Source: Nitrospirota bacterium
GTDB lineage: Bacteria > Nitrospirota_A > Leptospirillia > Leptospirillales > Leptospirillaceae
Direction: 5' to 3'
Length of the DNA: 6,320 bases
Assembly (NCBI GenBank): GCA_023480765.1
Contig: JAMCWZ010000043.1
Coordinates: 904 to 7,223 of the forward strand
The notes under the pieces were generated by a model, which saw only the letters and a program-made list of their open reading frames with translations, did no database searches and was not told the origin of the DNA. Of this stretch, positions 1 to 5,752 are shown piece by piece (positions within the stretch are counted from its first letter, which is position 1; every line of letters begins with the position of its first letter). The translations under genes and the position numbers were made by a program.

Positions 1-642
1 CTCCTGGTCGACCATATGTTCGGCGGGAGCGGCCGGGGGCACGTAAAGATCGAGGGACGGGACTTTTCCCCCATCGAGGCGCGCATTTCCCGAAACGTCA
101 TGGATTTGGCGATCGGGGATTTTGAGAAAGCCTGGGCGCCCGTCCATCCCATGCCGATCACGTATATCCGATCCGAGATCAATCCGCAATTTGCGGCCAT
201 CGTTGCTCCGACCGAGATGGTCGTCACAATGGCCTACCGTCTCGAAATTGATGGTCAGGGCAGGACCATTTACATCTGTATTCCCTACTCGACGATCGAA
301 CCGATCAAGGAAAAGCTCTACACCGGATTTCAGAGTGACCAGTATGAAGTCGACAGTCGCTGGATCAACCGTCTTCAGGAACGCGTGGAAGAAGCCCCCC
401 TCGAAATCGAAGCTTTTATTGGAGAAGCCCGGTTCACGCTTCGGGACATTCTTGGATGGAAGACCGGCGATGTCTTCTCGCTGGACCGGTATGTCAGCGA
501 ACCGGTGGAGGTTCGTGTCGAGGGGATTGTCCGCTTTCTCGCCCGTCCGGGAATTTTTCGTCATCACCGGGCGATCCGGATCGAACGCCGTGTGCCTCCT
601 CCGACCCGGTATGAGGAGGAAGACGAAAACCCCATTCCCTGA
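1..642 (+). CDS. fliM: Flagellar motor switch protein FliM, C-terminal part (5' end outside window)
   Basis: FliM is part of the cytoplasmic C-ring of the flagellar motor. With FliG and FliN it sets rotation direction in response to CheY-P. The frame is open from base 1 and gives 213 residues. Counting from the first visible codon, the second half of the CheC-like middle domain covers about residues 1-110. It includes the family signatures FSPIEARI (22-29), NPQFAAIVAPTEMVV (61-75) and ICIPYSTIEPIKEKL (92-106). The SpoA (FliN-like) C-terminal domain covers about 132-195, with RDILGWKTGDVFSLDR (148-163) and EPVEVRVEG (167-175). FliM is usually about 320-340 residues, so roughly a third is missing, including the N-terminal CheY-binding peptide. 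The protein ends in a short acidic tail (EEEDEN). The ATG at 16 lies inside the domain and is not the real start. fliN does not follow downstream, so this may be the end of a flagellar operon. Identity is secure. Confidence 0.95.
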   Translation, partial: LLVDHMFGGSGRGHVKIEGRDFSPIEARISRNVMDLAIGDFEKAWAPVHPMPITYIRSEINPQFAAIVAPTEMVVTMAYRLEIDGQGRTIYICIPYSTIEPIKEKLYTGFQSDQYEVDSRWINRLQERVEEAPLEIEAFIGEARFTLRDILGWKTGDVFSLDRYVSEPVEVRVEGIVRFLARPGIFRHHRAIRIERRVPPPTRYEEEDENPIP

Positions 643-675
643 TCTCCCCGTCAAACAGACGTTCTTCCCGGTTGT

Positions 676-690
676 ACAGGACCCTGTTTT
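676..690 (+). terminator. Weak hairpin with short T run downstream of fliM (possible terminator)
   Basis: ACAG (676-679) pairs with CTGT (684-687) across a four-base loop and is followed by TTT. An outer CCCGG (667-671) could also pair with CCGGG (702-706). The inner stem is only four base pairs and the T run is short, so a rho-independent terminator is possible but weakly supported. It is the only terminator-like structure seen between fliM and the next gene. Confidence 0.2.
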
Positions 691-824
691 GGATCAGTCT
701 TCCGGGGGGATTGTCTGAAAACGTATTCTCGGGCATCATGGAAAAGAGACAGGTGTCGCTCCAAAAGAGGTCCGGCGTCCCATGCCTGCCCCATCCCCTT
801 CAGAAAACCCATCCGAGAGCGCAG

Positions 825-2477
825 ATGAACGACAACAGCAAGGTTATTGCCGAACTGACAGCCTTTTTCGCCATCAGCCAGGAGCTGGCAAGTTCTCCGG
901 ATCTGGACGGAGCCCTGAAACGCATTCTGGAAATCATGGATGAAAAGCTGGGCTTGCATCGCAGTTCGATTCTCCTTATCGAAAGCGATTCGGACGAGCT
1001 TCGGACAGAGATTGCCCACGGACTTTCGGAGGAGGAAATCCGGAAAGGCCGGTTCAAGGAAGGGGAGGGGATTACCGGGGCTGTCCTCAAAACAGGCGAT
1101 CCCATCGTTGTTCCGGATATTTCCAGAGAACCGCGTTTTCTGAACCGGACAGGGTCCCGTTCCGAACGGGCCTCCCGCGGAAAACTCGCCTTTCTCGCCG
1201 TACCCCTGACGTTTCAGGCGCGCAAGGTCGGCGTGCTTTCGGCCGACTGCACGATCGAGCCTGGAAGCGGAAATCTCGACGAAGAGCTTCGTGTCCTGAC
1301 GACGATCAGTTCGATCATTGCCCAGGCGGTCATACTCCGGAAGCAGTTTGTCGAAGAGCGGAAAAAGCTGGAAGAGCGTGCGCTCAGGCTTGAACACCAC
1401 CTGAAAGACCGTTATTCGATAGAAGGATGGATCGGTCGAAGCCGGATCATGCAACAGATTTCCGAGTCTATCCATCTTGTCGCCAAGAGCCGGGCGACCG
1501 TCCTGATTATGGGGGAAAGCGGAACGGGAAAAGAGGTGGTTGCGAAAGCCATCCACTTCAACAGCCCCCGGAGTCGCAGGCCTTTTGTCCAGATCAACTG
1601 CGCGGCCATCCCTGAATCTCTTCTGGAGTCCGAACTTTTTGGTCATGAAAAAGGGGCCTTCACCGGGGCCCATGTCTCTCGTCCCGGAAAGTTCGAGCAG
1701 GCCCATGAGGGAACGCTCTTTCTGGATGAGGTCGGGGAGATTTCCCCGGCGGTCCAGGTTAAACTCCTGCGTGTCCTGCAGGAACGGGTGGTCGAACGGG
1801 TCGGTGGAACGAAAACCATCCCGGTGGATGTGCGCATTATTGCGGCGACGAACCGGAACCTTGAGGAGGCCATCCGGAAGAATCAGTTTCGCGAAGATCT
1901 GTATTATCGTCTCAATGTTGTGCCGATCTACCTTCCGCCTTTGCGCCAGAGAAAAGAAGACATCCCCCTTTTGGTCAACCACTTTCTCGGACGATTTAAT
2001 CAGGAGAATGGCCGATCCGTGACGATTTTTCCAGAGGCAATCTCGGCACTGATCGAGCATGACTGGCCCGGCAATGTCCGGGAGCTTGAAAACACAGTGG
2101 AAAGACTGGTTGTCATGTCTCAGGCCGACTCCATCGACATGACGGATGTCCGTCGCACGCTGGCCCTTTTCCCGTCCACCCTGCCCCATCGGCGGGAGGT
2201 CGAGGAGAAGGCGGCTTCCCTTGTTTCAGGGGGGGGAAACGGCTCCTACCGCAAAGGGGAATCCCTCCTGCTTCCGGAGGCCGTCTCCGAGCTCGAGCGT
2301 GCGAAGATACTCGATGTGCTTGATCGCACGGGGTGGATCAAAACCCGTGCGGCGGCGCTCCTTGGCATTACCCCCCGACAGCTGGGCTATCGCATGATGA
2401 AATATGGAATTGATCCTTCCCCGCCCTATATGAAAGACGTTCGTCCGGAAAACCCTCCAAATCCTTCAAACCTTTGA
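825..2477 (+). CDS. nifA: NifA-like sigma-54-dependent transcriptional activator (GAF / AAA+ / Fis HTH)
   Basis: This enhancer-binding protein hydrolyses ATP to remodel sigma-54 RNA polymerase at -24/-12 promoters. The 550-residue product has a GAF sensor domain (about 10-172) and a charged linker helix (172-195). The AAA+ domain (about 200-430) has Walker A GESGTGKE (230-237), the sigma-54 contact loop GAFTGA (277-282), Walker B GTLFLDE (296-302), an arginine-finger region FREDLYYRLN (355-364) and sensor II WPGNVREL (414-421). A Fis-type HTH (about 488-528) contains GWIKTRAAALLGITPRQLGY. The GAF stretch GLSEEEIRKGRFKEGEGITG (66-85) and the HTH resemble NifA more than NtrC, FhlA or NorR. Length matches NifA. 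No cysteine occurs after residue 259, so the Cys-rich linker of oxygen-sensitive rhizobial NifA is absent. The ATG at 825 was chosen because the GAF-linked sequence begins there and GAGAG sits 5 bases upstream. In-frame extension to 672 or 738 adds residues that do not look like protein. No nif genes are visible; the next operon is a DAB carbon-uptake cluster. AAA+ activator identity is certain and the NifA assignment is likely. Confidence 0.87.
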   Translation: MNDNSKVIAELTAFFAISQELASSPDLDGALKRILEIMDEKLGLHRSSILLIESDSDELRTEIAHGLSEEEIRKGRFKEGEGITGAVLKTGDPIVVPDISREPRFLNRTGSRSERASRGKLAFLAVPLTFQARKVGVLSADCTIEPGSGNLDEELRVLTTISSIIAQAVILRKQFVEERKKLEERALRLEHHLKDRYSIEGWIGRSRIMQQISESIHLVAKSRATVLIMGESGTGKEVVAKAIHFNSPRSRRPFVQINCAAIPESLLESELFGHEKGAFTGAHVSRPGKFEQAHEGTLFLDEVGEISPAVQVKLLRVLQERVVERVGGTKTIPVDVRIIAATNRNLEEAIRKNQFREDLYYRLNVVPIYLPPLRQRKEDIPLLVNHFLGRFNQENGRSVTIFPEAISALIEHDWPGNVRELENTVERLVVMSQADSIDMTDVRRTLALFPSTLPHRREVEEKAASLVSGGGNGSYRKGESLLLPEAVSELERAKILDVLDRTGWIKTRAAALLGITPRQLGYRMMKYGIDPSPPYMKDVRPENPPNPSNL

Positions 2478-2503
2478 CCTCGGAGCCATCTTCCCGCAAT
2501 AAT
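2474..2503 (+). promoter_or_regulatory. Candidate sigma-70-type promoter for the dab operon
   Basis: TTGACC (2474-2479) and AATAAT (2498-2503) each match five of six bases of the -35 and -10 consensus, with an 18-bp spacer. The -35 element overlaps the stop codon of the NifA-like gene, so the operon could have its own housekeeping promoter. The implied transcript would start near 2510 and carry a leader of about 180 bases before the dabB start. This is a by-eye match only, and read-through from the upstream gene is an alternative. Confidence 0.4.
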
Positions 2504-2591
2504 AGAAAAAATTTCCATCGACCCGGAATTGTGTATTTTCGCTCATCGATTTGACCTTCGTGAGCATTCCGTACCCATCGGACCCCGGGAA
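2474..2591 (+). repeat. Two imperfect direct-repeat units in the dab leader
   Basis: TTGACCT begins at 2474 and again at 2551, each followed by a similar CG/GAGC/ATTCC-type stretch. CCATCGACCCGGAA (2515-2528) recurs as CCATCGGACCCCGGGAA (2575-2591). The two blocks keep the same order but differ in internal spacing, so together they look like a decayed tandem duplication of about 40-55 bp. Similarity is modest and chance is not excluded. They could be remnants of a duplicated promoter or operator region. Confidence 0.3.
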
Positions 2592-2594
2592 GAA

Positions 2595-2607
2595 GATCCT
2601 CCGGATC
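2595..2607 (+). repeat. Short perfect inverted repeat GATCC-TCC-GGATC
   Basis: A five-base stem flanks a three-base loop in the non-coding region ahead of dabB. No T run follows, so it is not a terminator of the NifA-like gene. It could be a small operator or part of a folded leader, or it could be chance. Confidence 0.25.
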
Positions 2608-2628
2608 ATCCAGTGATGTTTGTCTGAG

Positions 2629-2649
2629 ATCGGACTTTTTCCTTCCGAT
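2629..2649 (+). repeat. Inverted repeat ATCGGA / TCCGAT with T-rich loop
   Basis: ATCGGA (2629-2634) and TCCGAT (2644-2649) can form a six-base-pair stem around a nine-base loop containing TTTTT. It lies about 40 bases before the dabB start. The T run is inside the loop rather than after the stem, so it does not resemble an intrinsic terminator. A role in the mRNA leader is possible but unproven. Confidence 0.25.
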
Positions 2650-2680
2650 ACACATAGACCCGAAGCTTTCTCTCGGGGTG

Positions 2681-2686
2681 AGGGAG
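2681..2686 (+). promoter_or_regulatory. Shine-Dalgarno AGGGAG that decides a TTG start for dabB
   Basis: AGGGAG lies five bases before the TTG at 2692, an ideal distance. The alternative in-frame TTG at 2620 has no comparable site, and the 24 residues it would add are polar and unlike the start of a NuoL-type membrane protein. The first transmembrane helix begins right after the 2692 start. Confidence 0.7.
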
Positions 2687-2691
2687 ATCTG

Positions 2692-4446
2692 TTGCACATC
2701 GCTTCCTTTTTTCTGGCCCTTTTGCCACTGATGCCTCTGTGCGGAGCCGTTGCCGCGATTGTTTTCTCCAGGGGAGAGGACCGGAGGGCATTCTTCTGGA
2801 CACGGGCCGGGGTCCTTCTCTCTTTTCTGGACTGTCTTTTTCTGGTTGCCGCTCCGAAAGGAGGGGGAGATGTCCGTGTTTTCCTTTTTCCGGACGTGTT
2901 TTCCCGAACTCCGGGCCCTGACGTGGGTCTTTGCTTCGATCCGCTGGCGGCCATCATGTCCTTTCTCATTCTGTCTGTCAGTCTTGTGATCCTCACGTTC
3001 TCCTGGCGTTATATGACGGGGGAGCCCCGTGCGGACCGGTTTCTGGCGGCGATTGGACTGGCAACCGGTTTTCTCCTGTTTTTGGTGACCGCCCGAAATC
3101 TCCTGCTGCTGTATGCGGCGTGGGAGATGGTCCTGGTCGCCCTTTGTCTGTTGCTCATTCACCATCGGCAGAGGCGCGAGTCGAGTCAGCCGGCTCTCCG
3201 GACATGGGTCATGAATCAGATTGGCGGGGGTCTTTTTCTGGCCGGCATTCTTCTCCTTGGCCACTCCGCGGGAACCTATGACATGGATGGACTTTTCGCC
3301 CAGCTTGGGATCGGGGCGGATCGGGCAGGGGTCGGATTCCTCACCAGGGGCATGTCCCAGACCGCCATCGTCTGGGGGACGTTTTTTATCGGGGCAGGCA
3401 TTCTGGTCCGCTCTGCACAGATTCCTTTCCATCTCTGGCTCCCGGTAACCCTCGATGCCCCCACCCCCGTTTCCGGCTTCATGCATGCCGGCATTGTCAA
3501 TGCCGGCGGGTTTATTCTTAATCGTCTCTCCCCGGTCTTTGATCATTCTCCGTATGTCCTGCATGGTCTTTTTCTGGTTGGGGCCCTGACAGCGATATGC
3601 GGATCGGCCATGATGCTTGTTCAGGTCAGCGTCAAGCAGACTCTGGTGTATTCGACGATGGGACAGATGGGGTACATGTTTGCCGAATGCGGTCTTGGGG
3701 TTTTCCCGGCAGCTATTTTTCACATGATCGCGCACGGGATCTTCAAGGCGACGCTTTTTCTCGGGTCCGGCAGCATCATCCATGCAGCACGTTTTCACGA
3801 GCACTCTCCCAAAGGGTCTGTGGCAAGGGCACTCGGGCGACACCGGATTCTGTGGGTCCTGGGGGGATCCCTTCTGGTCAGTCTTCCCCTGATTCTTCTC
3901 TTGTCGGACACGTTTCGCGGGAAGCCTTTTCTGCCGGGAACGGGGGGAATGATCCTTCTGTTTTTCGGTCTGGCCACCGCGATGCAGACTGTCTTCAACC
4001 TTTTTCGATTCAGTCATCTCCTGACGCCCCGGGCGGTTCTTGTTTTCACCGGAATATTTGCCCTGGTGTTCGGTTTGTATTGGGGAGGGCTCTCATGGTT
4101 TGACCGGATACTGGCTCCCATTTCAACAACTTCGACCCTGACCCCGGAAGGCCCGGGATGGTCTTTCTTCTATCCTGTGGCCCTCCTGACCATGGGGTTC
4201 ATCCTGGTGGCCGGCTGGATTTTTCTGGCGCGAGAGACGTCTTCCGGGTGGAAATTTCCCGGAAGCTCGCGGATCTCCGATCATCTGCACGATTTTCTGG
4301 ATCAGGGCGGATATGCCGAAATGCTGATCCGGCATGGACTCCGCGAACCTCTCTTGTCCTTGTGCCAAACGATCCGGAACATCCATGAAAGAACAGGCAC
4401 AGGCTCTTCTCCCGAGTCTGTGCTCACGGGAAAACCCGATGTCTGA
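2692..4446 (+). CDS. dabB: DabB, NuoL-like membrane subunit of a DAB inorganic-carbon uptake system
   Basis: DabB is the membrane subunit of the two-part DAB transporter. It belongs to the proton-conducting antiporter family (NuoL/MrpA) and is thought to couple a cation gradient to DabA. The product is 584 residues of mostly transmembrane helices. Family features seen: Glu145 in AAWEMVL, matching the TM5 glutamate of NuoL; the block SAQIPFHLWLP (241-251) followed by DAPTPVSGFMHAGIVNAGGF (255-274), where HAG-VNAGGF is typical of DabB rather than complex I; VKQTLVYSTMGQMGYM (314-329); and His344, His348 and Lys352 in the helix HMIAHGIFKATLF. Arg240 stands where NuoL has a conserved lysine. The C-terminal segment LDQGGYAEMLIRHGLREPLL (536-555) resembles the NuoL C-terminus and is followed by a short polar tail. 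The start is a TTG supported by a strong ribosome site. The stop overlaps the next gene by eight bases. No complex I genes are adjacent and dabA is two genes on, which supports DabB over NuoL. Confidence 0.9.
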   Translation: MHIASFFLALLPLMPLCGAVAAIVFSRGEDRRAFFWTRAGVLLSFLDCLFLVAAPKGGGDVRVFLFPDVFSRTPGPDVGLCFDPLAAIMSFLILSVSLVILTFSWRYMTGEPRADRFLAAIGLATGFLLFLVTARNLLLLYAAWEMVLVALCLLLIHHRQRRESSQPALRTWVMNQIGGGLFLAGILLLGHSAGTYDMDGLFAQLGIGADRAGVGFLTRGMSQTAIVWGTFFIGAGILVRSAQIPFHLWLPVTLDAPTPVSGFMHAGIVNAGGFILNRLSPVFDHSPYVLHGLFLVGALTAICGSAMMLVQVSVKQTLVYSTMGQMGYMFAECGLGVFPAAIFHMIAHGIFKATLFLGSGSIIHAARFHEHSPKGSVARALGRHRILWVLGGSLLVSLPLILLLSDTFRGKPFLPGTGGMILLFFGLATAMQTVFNLFRFSHLLTPRAVLVFTGIFALVFGLYWGGLSWFDRILAPISTTSTLTPEGPGWSFFYPVALLTMGFILVAGWIFLARETSSGWKFPGSSRISDHLHDFLDQGGYAEMLIRHGLREPLLSLCQTIRNIHERTGTGSSPESVLTGKPDV

Positions 4447-5752
4447 ACCCTTTGGCAAAATGATGGAGGTCCTCCTTCTGTTCCTGCCTCTTGGAGGGGC
4501 CGTCATGCTCCGGTTCTTCGGAGGGCAGGAACTGTTCTCCCGACAGGTGCGCCGGATAGCACTGGGGGGAATTTTTCTGGTACTCTCCGTTCTGGTGTTC
4601 CTGACAAAGACACACTCCGGGGGACTTCCGGGAATGTCTCTGACCGGGGTTCTTCTTCTCCTTGCCGTCTGGTTTCCTGTTGCCCTTCTGGTCGAAATTG
4701 AAAAGGAGCAGGGACAGACGTCCGGCGTTCTGAGCTTTCTTCTCCTCTTTTTTTCCACAGGCTTTGTCCTGTCTCCTTTTCCGTCACTTGTTCTCCTGTT
4801 CTGGGGGGGCGTCCTGGGAACGACCTATCTTCTGTTCCGCATGTTTTATGGTTCCCGGCCAACCGGAAATCTCCCCTTTGCCTTGCCGGCCCTTTTGTCC
4901 TGCGCGCTCTTTTCCATGACGTTTTTCCCGTCGTCCCGGTCTTTTGCCTCTCTGGCGTTTCTCCTGTTTCTGCCATTCTTTCCTTTTCAACGGTGGATGT
5001 CCTTCACTCCGAGGACGGGTTCAGCCACGGTCTGGACGGCTGTCCGTCTGGTTCTCTTCATCCTTTCGGCCTGGGGGATCCGGCGATGGGCTCCCCTCCC
5101 GTTTTCCGGGGAAGATTCCGCCTTTCTTGTGTTTCTGTGTCTTTCGGGACTTGCCCAGATCCAGGGCGCTCTCCTTGCTTTGGGCGAGCCCGTGGCCCGA
5201 AAGCGCATCGCCGCGGCGATTTTTTCCCAAATGGCGCTTCTCACACCGATTGTCCTGATGGAGTTTCCCCGGCATGCGGGCCGGTCAATGGTTCTCGTTC
5301 TCTCCCTCCTGTTTCCCGCTCTCGCCCTGAGCCGTCTGACAGATCATCTGGAACGGGAAACCCGACGCCAGAACTTGTCCGACATGGGGGGACTCTTCCG
5401 TGAAATGCCCCGTGCAGACCGCCTGTTTTTCTTTTTTGTCCTGATGATCTCGGCAATGCCGGGTTCAGGGCTGTTTTCGGGCGTTCTCGCTTCCGAAAGA
5501 GGAACGGTGGGCCCTGTTTTCTGGGGATGGGTCGGGATGGCCATTGCCGGCGTGGTTCTCGTTCAATGGGCGTTGTGGCAGGCCTGGGAGCAGATTTTTC
5601 TCGGGCGGCCCAAAGAGGGGGCCCTCCCGATGTCCGATATCACATCCGGTTCGGCAGGTCTGATGGGAGTATCCTTCCTCCCCCTTCTGATCCTGGCGAT
5701 CTGGCCCGAGATTCTGGACAGACTTCTTTCGAGTCCGGGGGCCGGAAAATGA
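4439..5752 (+). CDS. Degenerate NuoM/MrpD-like membrane protein between dabB and dabA
   Basis: The 437-residue product is very hydrophobic, with roughly 12 predicted membrane helices. It looks like a diverged NuoM-type antiporter subunit. LSDMGGLFREMPRADRLFFF (313-332) followed by a PGSGLFSG turn (341-348) matches the NuoM region LGGL--MP--------LPG---F-GEF. FLGRPKEGALPMSD (387-400) with IWPEILDRLLSSP (421-433) matches the NuoM C-terminus. RKRIAAAIFSQMALL (254-268) matches the KR-LAYSS-SHMG helix, and FPFQRWM (181-187) matches FP-H-WLP. Residues expected to carry protons are missing: the TM5 glutamate of F-WEL is glycine (LFWGG, 120-124), the lysine before the FP-H-W motif is absent, and the glutamate of GEF is lost. 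The start at 4439 overlaps the dabB stop (ATGTCTGA). Starts at 4385, 4460 or 4463 are possible, since no strong ribosome site is seen. The stop overlaps the dabA start, so it is probably co-translated as an accessory DAB subunit. Function is inferred only. Confidence 0.85.
   Translation: MSEPFGKMMEVLLLFLPLGGAVMLRFFGGQELFSRQVRRIALGGIFLVLSVLVFLTKTHSGGLPGMSLTGVLLLLAVWFPVALLVEIEKEQGQTSGVLSFLLLFFSTGFVLSPFPSLVLLFWGGVLGTTYLLFRMFYGSRPTGNLPFALPALLSCALFSMTFFPSSRSFASLAFLLFLPFFPFQRWMSFTPRTGSATVWTAVRLVLFILSAWGIRRWAPLPFSGEDSAFLVFLCLSGLAQIQGALLALGEPVARKRIAAAIFSQMALLTPIVLMEFPRHAGRSMVLVLSLLFPALALSRLTDHLERETRRQNLSDMGGLFREMPRADRLFFFFVLMISAMPGSGLFSGVLASERGTVGPVFWGWVGMAIAGVVLVQWALWQAWEQIFLGRPKEGALPMSDITSGSAGLMGVSFLPLLILAIWPEILDRLLSSPGAGK

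Noticed and set aside
672..824. N-terminal extension of the NifA-like gene to TTG 672 or ATG 738
   Set aside because: Neither start has a ribosome site, and the added residues do not resemble a protein domain. ATG 825 is better placed.
643..824. Possible promoter or small gene between fliM and the NifA-like gene
   Set aside because: No convincing -35/-10 pair, sigma-54 element or small frame with a ribosome site was found; only a weak hairpin is visible.
651..2189. 512-codon open frame on the minus strand opposite the NifA-like gene
   Set aside because: It lies antisense to a gene with complete AAA+ and HTH motifs, its translation shows no recognisable domain, and long antisense frames are expected with this codon usage.
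2682..2696. GG-N10-GC with TTGCA, resembling a -24/-12 sigma-54 promoter
   Set aside because: It coincides with the dabB Shine-Dalgarno and start codon, so transcription would begin inside the gene. The -24 half is also a poor match beyond GG.
2368..4017. 549-codon open frame on the minus strand opposite dabB
   Set aside because: The translation is highly charged, low in hydrophobic core and domain-free, and it mirrors the hydrophobic codons of dabB. It is a shadow frame.
4123..4990. Several minus-strand frames rich in Arg/Lys/Glu opposite the NuoM-like gene
   Set aside because: Their composition is what results from reading Leu/Phe-rich membrane-protein codons in reverse; no start-site support or motifs.
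2692..5752. Reading the two membrane genes as complex I nuoL and nuoM
   Set aside because: No other nuo genes adjoin, DabB-type HAG-VNAGGF is present, the second protein lacks NuoM functional residues, and DUF2309 dabA follows directly.
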